Assembly: GCA_002256055.1 (NCBI GenBank)
Contig: NKIE01000135.1
Location: 1 to 7,384, forward strand
Direction: 5' to 3'
Length of the DNA stretch: 7,384 nt
DNA from: Pseudomonas sp. PGPPP3
Lineage (GTDB): Bacteria; Pseudomonadota; Gammaproteobacteria; Pseudomonadales; Pseudomonadaceae
Part shown: piece after piece, positions 1 through 7,384 of the stretch
Position numbering within the stretch: the stretch's first letter is position 1
Layout of the letters: each line of letters starts with the position of its first letter
Position numbers and translations under genes: made by a program
The notes under the pieces: model-generated
Databases searched by the model: none
What the model saw: only the letters and a program-made list of their open reading frames with translations
What the model was told of the DNA's origin: nothing

Positions 1-47
1 TGGACACCCCCGATGCTTTCGCTGCTGCCCGTGCGGCACTGGTCTGA
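1..47 (+). CDS. fabD: Malonyl-CoA:ACP transacylase, C-terminal end (partial)
   Basis: Only the last 14 complete codons are present. The frame that begins at base 3 reads DTPDAFAAARAALV and ends with TGA at 45-47. The two other frames do not stop here and give unlikely Cys/Arg-rich peptides. An Ala-rich helical tail is usual for the end of FabD, and fabD is the standard gene directly before fabG in gammaproteobacteria. FabD moves malonyl from CoA to the phosphopantetheine arm of AcpP, supplying the extender unit used by FabF. The stop lies 17 nt before the chosen fabG start, so the two are very likely co-transcribed. The identification rests mainly on gene order, because no catalytic motif is inside the window. 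Confidence 0.8.
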   Translation, partial: DTPDAFAAARAALV

Positions 48-50
48 ATC

Positions 51-56
51 AAGGAG
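51..56 (+). promoter_or_regulatory. fabG ribosome binding site that decides the start
   Basis: AAGGAG lies 8 nt before ATG 65 but only 2 nt before the in-frame ATG 59. Normal spacing favours ATG 65 as the fabG start, which also agrees with the family N-terminus. Confidence 0.8.
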
Positions 57-64
57 AAATGGAT

Positions 65-808
65 ATGAGCCTGCAAGGTAAGGTCGCGCTGGTTACTGGC
101 GCAAGCCGTGGTATTGGTCAGGCCATTGCGCTTGAGTTGGGGCGCCAAGGCGCGGTGGTAATAGGTACGGCGACTTCGCCGGCCGGTGCCGAGCGCATTG
201 CCGAGACTCTCAAGGCGAATGGCATTGAAGGCGCTGGCCTGGTCCTGGATGTGAGTGACAGCGAGTCGGTTGCCGCGACCCTGGAGCATATTCAGCAGCA
301 CCTCGGTCAGCCGTTGATTTTGGTTAATAACGCCGGTATCACCCGCGATAATCTGATGTTGCGGATGAAAGACGACGAGTGGTTCGATGTCATCAATACC
401 AACCTGAACAGCCTCTACCGCTTGTCCAAGGCCGTGTTGCGCGGCATGACCAAGGCGCGCTGGGGTCGCATCATTAATATTGGCTCGGTTGTCGGTGCCA
501 TGGGCAATGCTGGCCAGGTCAACTACGCGGCCGCCAAGGCGGGGCTTGAGGGCTTCAGCCGCGCGCTGGCGCGTGAAGTGGGCTCGCGGGCGATCACGGT
601 GAACTCGGTGGCGCCTGGTTTTATCGACACCGATATGACCCGTGAATTGCCGGATGCGCAGCGCGATGCGTTGTTGACGCAGATCCCGCTGGGTCGTCTT
701 GGTCAGGCGGAAGAGATCGCCAAGGTCGTGGCTTTCTTGGTTTCTGATGGCGCCGCCTACGTCACTGGGGCTACTATCCCGGTGAATGGCGGTATGTACA
801 TGAGTTGA
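65..808 (+). CDS. fabG: 3-oxoacyl-[ACP] reductase FabG
   Basis: FabG is an NADPH-dependent short-chain dehydrogenase that reduces 3-oxoacyl-ACP to (R)-3-hydroxyacyl-ACP, the first reduction of each fatty acid elongation round, in the cytosol. The 247-residue protein has the full classical SDR pattern: the cofactor loop TGASRGIG at 11-18, NNAG at 88-91, and the catalytic residues Asn113, Ser141, Tyr154 and Lys158 (YAAAK). The tail VNGGMYMS is typical of FabG. Length agrees with the family (244-248). An in-frame ATG exists at 59, but it is only 2 nt from the AAGGAG at 51-56. The ATG at 65 has 8-nt spacing and gives the usual MSLQGKVALVTG start, so I use 65. It follows fabD closely and precedes acpP, the carrier of its substrates. 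Nothing looks broken or foreign. Confidence 0.97.
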   Translation: MSLQGKVALVTGASRGIGQAIALELGRQGAVVIGTATSPAGAERIAETLKANGIEGAGLVLDVSDSESVAATLEHIQQHLGQPLILVNNAGITRDNLMLRMKDDEWFDVINTNLNSLYRLSKAVLRGMTKARWGRIINIGSVVGAMGNAGQVNYAAAKAGLEGFSRALAREVGSRAITVNSVAPGFIDTDMTRELPDAQRDALLTQIPLGRLGQAEEIAKVVAFLVSDGAAYVTGATIPVNGGMYMS

Positions 809-855
809 ATGTGACCCGATGCCTCGAGTGTCTGTCATAAGAGCGGTTTAGAATT

Positions 856-865
856 CGTTATAACG
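856..865. repeat. 10-bp perfect palindrome CGTTATAACG in the fabG-acpP gap
   Basis: This self-complementary 10-mer sits 48 nt after the fabG stop and about 60 nt upstream of the predicted acpP -35 box. It could be a half of an operator or the core of one, and it contains TATAAC, which resembles a -10 element, although no convincing -35 lies at the right distance. I cannot assign a regulator. The rest of 809-924 shows no gene, terminator or further clear repeat. Confidence 0.35.
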
Positions 866-924
866 TCGTGGTTGGTTTATCGATAGAAGGTTGATGTGTA
901 GCAAGGGTGGTTGTGGCATTCAGC

Positions 925-952
925 TTGAAATGCAGAAAACCCTTTCTATACA
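925..952 (+). promoter_or_regulatory. Predicted sigma70 promoter of acpP
   Basis: TTGAAA at 925-930 (5 of 6 to consensus) is followed after 16 nt by TATACA at 947-952 (4 of 6 to TATAAT, with the conserved TA and final base pattern partly kept). Transcription would begin around 957-960, giving a leader of about 43-47 nt before the acpP ATG. The promoter is in a 194-nt non-coding gap, the only long one in this fab block. Together with the terminator after acpP it predicts a short monocistronic acpP mRNA, as expected for one of the most abundant bacterial proteins. This is read by eye. Confidence 0.65.
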
Positions 953-970
953 CTTAGCCGCAACCAGCTA

Positions 971-988
971 CCTGGATTTGTCCATAGG
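971..988 (+). promoter_or_regulatory. Possible small hairpin masking the acpP Shine-Dalgarno
   Basis: CCT 971-973 can pair with AGG 986-988, and GGA 974-976 with TCC 981-983, around a TTTG loop with a 2-nt bulge (984-985). This would cover part of the AGGAG at 986-990. It competes with an alternative 4-bp hairpin CCAG 964-967 / CTGG 972-975. The stems are short and the structure is only a candidate. Confidence 0.25.
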
Positions 989-990
989 AG
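986..990 (+). promoter_or_regulatory. acpP ribosome binding site with long spacing; candidate sRNA target
   Basis: AGGAG ends 12 nt before the acpP ATG, longer than the usual 5-9 nt. A second, weaker AAGG at 998-1001 is too close (1 nt). No other in-frame start precedes acpP. The segment 982-995 around this site resembles 7370-7384 on the + strand, so it can base-pair with the minus-strand RNA predicted at the window end. Confidence 0.7.
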
Positions 991-1002
991 TGAAAACAAG
1001 GT

Positions 1003-1236
1003 ATGAGCACCATCGAAGAACGCGTCAAGAAAATCGTTGCCGAGCAACTTGGCGTCAAAGAAGAGGAAGTAACCAACAGTGCTTCCTTCGTCGAGGACCT
1101 GGGTGCTGACTCCCTTGACACCGTTGAACTGGTGATGGCTCTGGAAGAGGAATTCGAGACCGAAATCCCGGACGAGCAAGCCGAGAAAATCACCACCGTT
1201 CAGGAAGCTATCGATTACGTTACCGCTCACGCGTAA
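1003..1236 (+). CDS. acpP: Acyl carrier protein AcpP
   Basis: AcpP is the small acidic cytosolic carrier that holds growing acyl chains as thioesters on a 4'-phosphopantetheine arm. It hands them to FabD, FabG, FabF and the other synthase enzymes, and to lipid A, phospholipid and lipoyl synthesis. The 77-residue protein starts [18 protein letters not shown] and has the invariant attachment motif DSL at 36-38, so Ser37 (counting Met) carries the arm. Acidic helix II ([18 protein letters not shown]) is the docking face for partner enzymes. The composition is strongly Glu/Asp rich, as expected. The gene has its own predicted promoter upstream and a strong terminator 30 nt downstream, which isolates it from fabG and fabF and suggests high separate expression. 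Its leader is a candidate target of the sRNA-like element at the end of the window. Confidence 0.98.
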   Translation: MSTIEERVKKIVAEQLGVKEEEVTNSASFVEDLGADSLDTVELVMALEEEFETEIPDEQAEKITTVQEAIDYVTAHA

Positions 1237-1265
1237 CAATCCGTAATCGTCGATTCCCGACTTGG

Positions 1266-1304
1266 AAAAACCGCACTGCCTTAACCGGCGTGCGGTTTTT
1301 CTTT
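1266..1304 (+). terminator. Strong intrinsic terminator between acpP and fabF
   Basis: The arms 1266-1276 (AAAAACCGCAC) and 1290-1300 (GTGCGGTTTTT) are perfectly complementary over 11 bp. The 13-nt intervening segment can add GCC/GGC pairs (1278-1280 / 1287-1289). The T-tract TTTTTCTTT runs from 1296 to 1304. The A-tract on the left arm also makes it potentially bidirectional. It lies 29 nt after the acpP stop, so most acpP transcripts should end here and fabF would depend on read-through or on a weak promoter I cannot identify in 1305-1349. Confidence 0.88.
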
Positions 1305-1349
1305 AAGTGCGGTTAAGTCTGGAATATCGAATAAAAAGAGGAACTTGCT

Positions 1350-2594
1350 GTGTCGCGTAGACGTGTAGTGATTACCGGGATGGGCATGCTCACGCCGCTG
1401 GGTACGGATGTATCGAGTAGCTGGCAGGGCGTTCTGGAAGGGCGTAGCGGTATCGGTCCGATTGAGCACATGGACCTTTCGGCCTACACCACCCGTTTTG
1501 GCGGCTCGGTTAAGGGCTTCAATGTCGAAGAGTACCTGTCGGCCAAAGAGGCACGGAAAATCGACTTGTTCATCCAGTACGGATTGGCGGCCAGTTTTCA
1601 GGCTGTGCGGCATTCCGGTCTGGAAGTCACGGATGCCAACCGTGAGCGCATTGGCGTGGCCATGGGCTCGGGTATCGGCGGCCTGACCAATATTGAAAAC
1701 AACTGCAAATCGCTGATTGAGCAGGGCCCGCGGCGGATTTCGCCGTTCTTCGTGCCGGGCTCGATCATCAACATGATTTCCGGCTTCCTGTCGATCCACC
1801 TTGGGCTGCAGGGGCCGAATTACGCCATTGCCACAGCCTGCACCACTGGCACCCATTGCATCGGCATGGCGGCGCGCAATATTGCTTATGGCGAAGCTGA
1901 CGTCATGGTCGCCGGTGGCGCCGAAATGGCCGCTTGCGGTCTGGGTATCGGCGGTTTTGCCGCTGCGCGTGCACTGTCGACCCGCAACGATGAGCCGACT
2001 CGTGCCAGCCGCCCATGGGACAAAGACCGTGATGGTTTTGTTTTGTCCGACGGTGCCGGCGCTCTGGTGCTGGAAGAGTTGGAGCACGCCAAGGCGCGTG
2101 GCGCGACCATCTATGCCGAGCTGATAGGTTTTGGCATGAGCGGCGATGCTTATCACATGACATCGCCGCCGGAAGACGGAGAGGGTGCAGCGCGCTGCAT
2201 GACCCAGGCACTGCGCGATGCCGGGGTAAGCCCTGATCAGGTTGATTACATCAATGCTCATGGCACCTCCACCTCGGCCGGCGACAAGGCGGAAGTGGCG
2301 GCGATCAAGTCGGTGTTTGGCGATCACGCCTACAAACTGTCGGTCAGCTCCACCAAGTCGATGACTGGGCACCTACTGGGCGCCGCTGGCGCAGTCGAGG
2401 CGATCTTCAGTGTGCTGGCGCTGCGCGATCAGGTGGCTCCGCCGACCATTAATCTGGATGAGCCGGATGAGGGCTGCGACCTAGACTTCGTCCCGCATCA
2501 AGCCAAAAGCCGCAAGATCGATGTGGTGCTGTCCAACTCCTTCGGTTTTGGTGGAACCAACGGTTCGCTGGTGTTCCGCCGGTTTGTCGGCTGA
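1350..2594 (+). CDS. fabF: 3-oxoacyl-[ACP] synthase II FabF
   Basis: FabF (KASII) condenses malonyl-ACP with acyl-ACP, extending the chain by two carbons; in gammaproteobacteria it is important for C16:1 to C18:1 elongation and its temperature control. The 414-residue thiolase-fold protein has the nucleophile Cys164 in TACTTGTH, the two catalytic histidines His304 (NAHGTST) and His341 ([11 protein letters not shown]), Lys336 in SSTKS, and the glycine-rich C-terminal loop [11 protein letters not shown] at 396-406. Length matches E. coli FabF (413). The start is GTG 1350, with GAGGA at 1338-1342 spaced 7 nt. The residue after NAHGTST is Ser309 where E. coli has Pro, an apparently conservative change. 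The stop overlaps pabC by 1 nt. A 363-codon antisense frame across this gene is a GC-rich shadow, not a gene. Confidence 0.97.
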   Translation: MSRRRVVITGMGMLTPLGTDVSSSWQGVLEGRSGIGPIEHMDLSAYTTRFGGSVKGFNVEEYLSAKEARKIDLFIQYGLAASFQAVRHSGLEVTDANRERIGVAMGSGIGGLTNIENNCKSLIEQGPRRISPFFVPGSIINMISGFLSIHLGLQGPNYAIATACTTGTHCIGMAARNIAYGEADVMVAGGAEMAACGLGIGGFAAARALSTRNDEPTRASRPWDKDRDGFVLSDGAGALVLEELEHAKARGATIYAELIGFGMSGDAYHMTSPPEDGEGAARCMTQALRDAGVSPDQVDYINAHGTSTSAGDKAEVAAIKSVFGDHAYKLSVSSTKSMTGHLLGAAGAVEAIFSVLALRDQVAPPTINLDEPDEGCDLDFVPHQAKSRKIDVVLSNSFGFGGTNGSLVFRRFVG

Positions 2595-3409
2595 TGCTCA
2601 GCTGGATCGACGGGCAGCCGGCTGAGTCGCTGTCGGTCCAGGACCGTGGCCTGGCCTATGGCGACGGCTTGTTCGCCACCATGGGCGTTCGCGGCGCGCA
2701 GATTCAATTGCTTGAGCGCCAGTTGGCACGTCTGCAGCAGGGCTGCACGCGTTTGGCGTTGCCCTGTGACCTGGGCTTGTTGCGGCAAGAGTTGCTGACC
2801 TTTGCTGCGCAGCTTGGCGACGGTGTGCTCAAGTTGATGTTGACCCGTGGCGATGGTCAGCGTGGCTATGCCTTGCCGGTACCGACGCAGCCACGGCGGA
2901 TTATGCTGGGCGCACCTCGCCCGGCGTATCCCGCGACCAATGCCGAACAAGGCGTGCGTCTATTTCCCTGCGTCACCCGTCTGGCCGAGCAGCCCTTGCT
3001 GGCCGGGCTCAAGCACCTCAACCGACTGGAACAAGTGCTGGCGCGTGCCGAATGGCAGTCGCCGGACTATGCCGAAGGCTTGCTCCGTGACACCACTGGG
3101 CGGGTGGTCGAGGGGGTTTTCAGCAATTTGTTTATGGTCCGCGATCAGGTCTTGCTGACTCCGCAACTTACCCGCTGCGGAGTGGCGGGGGTGATGCGCG
3201 ATGAATTGCTGGCCCAGGCGCGGCAGTTGGGTGTCACCGTCGATGAGCGTGACATCGACTATGCCGAGTTGCTAAGCGCCGATGAGGTGTTTGTCTGTAA
3301 CAGTCTCTATGGTGTCTGGCCAGTGCGCGCCTTGGCTGCACATGACTGGCCGGTCGGCCCACTCACCCGTAAACTGCAGGCCATTGCTGGCGACCTAGTG
3401 GGCTGTTGA
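2594..3409 (+). CDS. pabC: Aminodeoxychorismate lyase PabC
   Basis: PabC is a PLP enzyme of fold type IV that removes pyruvate from 4-amino-4-deoxychorismate to give p-aminobenzoate for folate synthesis. The 271-residue protein has the family N-terminus DRGLAYGDGLFATM (17-30), the Schiff-base lysine Lys140 in LKHLNRLEQVLAR, Glu173 in VVEGVFSNLF, and the phosphate-binding turn GVAGVMRDEL at 196-205. Length equals the usual 270 or so. The ATG shares one base with the fabF stop (TGATG), which indicates translational coupling. Related branched-chain or D-amino acid aminotransferases share the fold, but the KHLNRLEQVLAR motif and the location between fabF and mltG favour PabC. Confidence 0.95.
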   Translation: MLSWIDGQPAESLSVQDRGLAYGDGLFATMGVRGAQIQLLERQLARLQQGCTRLALPCDLGLLRQELLTFAAQLGDGVLKLMLTRGDGQRGYALPVPTQPRRIMLGAPRPAYPATNAEQGVRLFPCVTRLAEQPLLAGLKHLNRLEQVLARAEWQSPDYAEGLLRDTTGRVVEGVFSNLFMVRDQVLLTPQLTRCGVAGVMRDELLAQARQLGVTVDERDIDYAELLSADEVFVCNSLYGVWPVRALAAHDWPVGPLTRKLQAIAGDLVGC

Positions 3410-3415
3410 GTTGTG

Positions 3416-6079
<2,664 letters not shown>

Positions 6080-6114
6080 AATCGGCCATTGGATCAGTTT
6101 GCTAGGAATGCCGC

Positions 6115-6471
6115 ATGAGCTTGCCACCGAATTTGGGTCCGCGTAACGGGATCTTGTCTCTGACCATCAAGGACAAGTCCGTGTTGTATGCCGCCTATAT
6201 GCCCTTTATCAAAAACGGCGGCCTGTTTATCCCGACCAACAAGAGCTACAAGTTGGGCGATGAGGTGTTCATGTTGCTCAACCTGATGGACGAACCGGAG
6301 AAAATCCCGGTCGCCGGCAAGGTTGTCTGGATTACCCCGAAAGGCGCACAAGGCAACCGTGCAGCGGGCGTTGGTGTGCAGTTCAATGATGGCGACAACG
6401 CCGCCCGTAACAAGATCGAGACCTATCTGGCTGGTGCGCTGAAGTCCGATCGTCCAACCCATACGATGTAA
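6115..6471 (+). CDS. pilZ: Type IV pilus assembly protein PilZ
   Basis: PilZ is needed for type IV pilus assembly and twitching. In Pseudomonas and Xanthomonas it works through protein contacts with the extension ATPase PilB and the EAL-domain protein FimX. The 118-residue protein begins MSLPPNLGPRNGILSLTIKD and ends SDRPTHTM, very like P. aeruginosa PilZ. It is a single PilZ beta barrel: IKNGGLFIPT at 32-41 stands where other PilZ domains have (D/N)xSxxG, VAGKVVW is at 66-72 and GVGVQF at 85-90. The N-terminal RxxxR that binds c-di-GMP is absent, as expected for this founder protein, so it probably does not bind the nucleotide. ATG 6115 follows AGGAA (6104-6108) by 6 nt. The 35-nt gap after holB holds no clear terminator, so read-through from holB is likely. 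Confidence 0.96.
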   Translation: MSLPPNLGPRNGILSLTIKDKSVLYAAYMPFIKNGGLFIPTNKSYKLGDEVFMLLNLMDEPEKIPVAGKVVWITPKGAQGNRAAGVGVQFNDGDNAARNKIETYLAGALKSDRPTHTM

Positions 6472-6542
6472 CAGCCACCTGCGCTGAGTGTTAATTGCCC
6501 GAGGCTGCCTGTTCTGCGCAGCCCGCGGCCTGAGGTTTTTTC

Positions 6543-7331
6543 GTGCTGATTGATTCCCACTGTCACCTTGATCGTCTCGATCTGAGCGCCCATGGCGGTT
6601 CCCTCGATGCGGCGCTGGCGGCTGCGCGCGGGCGCGGTGTTGGCCACTTCCTGTGTATTGGCATCAGTGCCGACAACGCGGCGGCGGTCAAAGCCTTGAG
6701 CGAACGCTATGCTGATGTTGATTGCACGGTGGGTGTGCATCCGCTGGACCTGCAGCCGGGTGTGGCGCCTGCGCTGGATTGGCTGTTGGCCGAGCTGAAT
6801 CACCCTCATGTGGTGGCCATTGGCGAAACAGGTCTGGACTATCACTACGAGCCGGAAGCGGCCGAGTTGCAGCGCCAGGCTTTTCGGTTGCATTTGCAAG
6901 CTGCGCAACTCACCGGCAAACCGGTAATTGTGCACACCCGCGAAGCGCGCGCTGACACCTTGGCCTTGTTGCGTGAGGCGGCGTTGCCGCAGGCTGGCGT
7001 GTTGCATTGCTTTACCGAAGACTGGCCGATGGCCAAGGCCGCGCTGGATCTGGGTTTTTATATTTCCCTGTCCGGCATTGTGACCTTCCGCAATGCCGAT
7101 GAGCTGCGTGACGTGGCGCGCCAGGTGCCGGCGGACCGCTTGCTGATCGAGACCGACGCGCCGTATCTGGCGCCGATCCCCCATCGCGGCAAGCCCAACC
7201 TGCCTGAGTACGTGCGCGATGTGGCCGAGTTTCTGGCGCCGCTGCGTGGCGTGGATGTCGATACTCTGGCGGAGCAGACCACGCAGAATTTCCAGCGCCT
7301 GTTTCCTTTGGCGCGGGTAAATCGCAGGTAA
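6543..7331 (+). CDS. tatD: TatD-family metal-dependent hydrolase (YcfH type)
   Basis: TatD-family proteins are TIM-barrel amidohydrolases with metal-dependent nuclease or deoxyribonuclease activity; the physiological job of the ycfH-type copy is not settled. The 262-residue protein has all metal ligands: HxH at His6 and His8 (DSHCHLD), Glu95 in IGETGLDYHY, His131 (VIVHTRE), His155 (LHCFTED), and Asp205 in ETDAPYLAP. The C-terminal GKPNLPEYV and NFQRLF segments are also typical. The start is GTG 6543 with GAGG at 6532-6535, 7 nt away; the spacer between them is a run of six T. E. coli ycfH likewise follows holB, which supports the paralogue assignment over tatD of the tat operon. Its stop codon overlaps the T-tract of the minus-strand terminator. 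Confidence 0.93.
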   Translation: MLIDSHCHLDRLDLSAHGGSLDAALAAARGRGVGHFLCIGISADNAAAVKALSERYADVDCTVGVHPLDLQPGVAPALDWLLAELNHPHVVAIGETGLDYHYEPEAAELQRQAFRLHLQAAQLTGKPVIVHTREARADTLALLREAALPQAGVLHCFTEDWPMAKAALDLGFYISLSGIVTFRNADELRDVARQVPADRLLIETDAPYLAPIPHRGKPNLPEYVRDVAEFLAPLRGVDVDTLAEQTTQNFQRLFPLARVNRR

Positions 7332-7365
7332 AAAAAACCCGGTTTCTGGGGGGGGAATCCGGGTT
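7330..7365 (-). terminator. Minus-strand intrinsic terminator overlapping the tatD stop
   Basis: The arms 7336-7342 (AACCCGG) and 7359-7365 (CCGGGTT) pair over 7 bp. After one T-T mismatch, TTC 7344-7346 pairs with GAA 7355-7357. On the + strand the hairpin is followed by AAGACC with no U-tract. On the minus strand it is followed by eight T (complement of 7330-7337). It is therefore built to end transcription that runs leftward from outside the window. The loop holds most of a run of eight G (7348-7355), which is eight C in the minus-strand RNA. Confidence 0.8.
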
Positions 7366-7384
7366 AAGACCATTAGGAGTAGAA
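7330..7384 (-). ncRNA. rgsA: 3' end of a small RNA, probably RgsA (P16), partial
   Basis: RgsA is an RpoS-dependent Hfq-binding sRNA of Pseudomonas, roughly 120 nt, encoded next to the tatD/ycfH gene downstream of pilZ. Only about 55 nt of its 3' end would be in the window. Evidence here: a terminator pointing to the minus strand directly after tatD, and just before it an unstructured ACTCCTAATGG segment (complement of 7370-7380) that is an anti-Shine-Dalgarno sequence. That segment lies about 40-50 nt from the predicted 3' end, which agrees with my recollection that a conserved core near nt 71-77 does the target pairing. It matches the acpP leader at 982-995. The alternative is that AGGAG 7375-7379 is the ribosome binding site of a + strand gene starting just beyond the window; the T-tract orientation speaks against that as the sole reading. 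The promoter and 5' end are not visible. Confidence 0.6.

Noticed and set aside
59..61. ATG 59 as the fabG start
   Set aside because: Only 2 nt from the AAGGAG; ATG 65 has normal spacing and gives the family N-terminus.
891..1109. Short + strand frame overlapping the acpP leader and acpP start
   Set aside because: It begins upstream of the predicted acpP promoter, runs out of frame into acpP and gives a basic peptide with no family resemblance; the acpP frame is certain.
1302..1334. Possible fabF promoter after the acpP terminator
   Set aside because: TTTAAG with TATCGA at 17-nt spacing matches the consensus poorly at both boxes; read-through is equally possible.
1281..2372. 363-codon open frame on the minus strand across fabF
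   Set aside because: It lies fully antisense to a gene with complete catalytic motifs, has a low-complexity Arg/His/Gln-rich product with no recognisable domain, and is explained by GC-rich codon bias leaving the opposite strand free of stops.
6423..7373. 316-codon open frame on the minus strand across tatD
   Set aside because: Antisense shadow of tatD, Arg/Gln/His-rich and with no recognisable motif; it would also start inside the predicted terminator hairpin.

Overview
The window is a compact, almost fully coding stretch of a Pseudomonas-type gammaproteobacterial chromosome. All protein genes lie on the + strand: end of fabD, fabG, acpP, fabF, pabC, mltG, tmk, holB, pilZ and a ycfH-type tatD gene. 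This order, with pilZ between holB and tatD and a PilZ that lacks the usual c-di-GMP-binding arginines, matches my knowledge of the Pseudomonas fab/pilZ locus. Protein sequences resemble P. aeruginosa orthologues closely but not identically, so this is probably another Pseudomonas species. I see no insertion sequence, phage gene, CRISPR array, tRNA or rRNA.

Region 1 (1-2594) is type II fatty acid synthesis: the last codons of malonyl-CoA:ACP transacylase (fabD), the ketoacyl-ACP reductase fabG, the acyl carrier protein acpP and the elongating ketosynthase fabF. acpP stands apart from its neighbours. A 194-nt gap before it carries a good sigma70-type promoter (TTGAAA, 16 nt, TATACA), and a strong intrinsic terminator follows it. 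This fits a short, abundant acpP transcript with only partial read-through into fabF.

Region 2 (2594-6079) is a tightly coupled run: fabF/pabC overlap by 1 nt, pabC/mltG are almost touching, mltG/tmk overlap by 4 nt and tmk/holB by 8 nt. It mixes folate synthesis, peptidoglycan strand termination, dTTP synthesis and clamp loading, the conserved gammaproteobacterial arrangement. Region 3 (6115-7331) holds pilZ (type IV pilus assembly) and a TatD-family metal hydrolase.

The most interesting part is the last 55 bases. Immediately after tatD there is a hairpin whose T-tract lies on the MINUS strand (eight T overlapping the tatD stop codon). It therefore reads as the 3' end of a small RNA coming in from beyond the window. 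The position (next to tatD) and architecture fit the RpoS-dependent Pseudomonas sRNA RgsA (P16). Just upstream of that terminator the putative RNA carries an anti-Shine-Dalgarno stretch complementary to the acpP ribosome-binding region in this same window (7370-7384 against 982-995, one bulge and one mismatch). I recall acpP being reported as a direct RgsA target in P. aeruginosa. The sequence thus links the end of the window to the acpP leader about 6.4 kb away.
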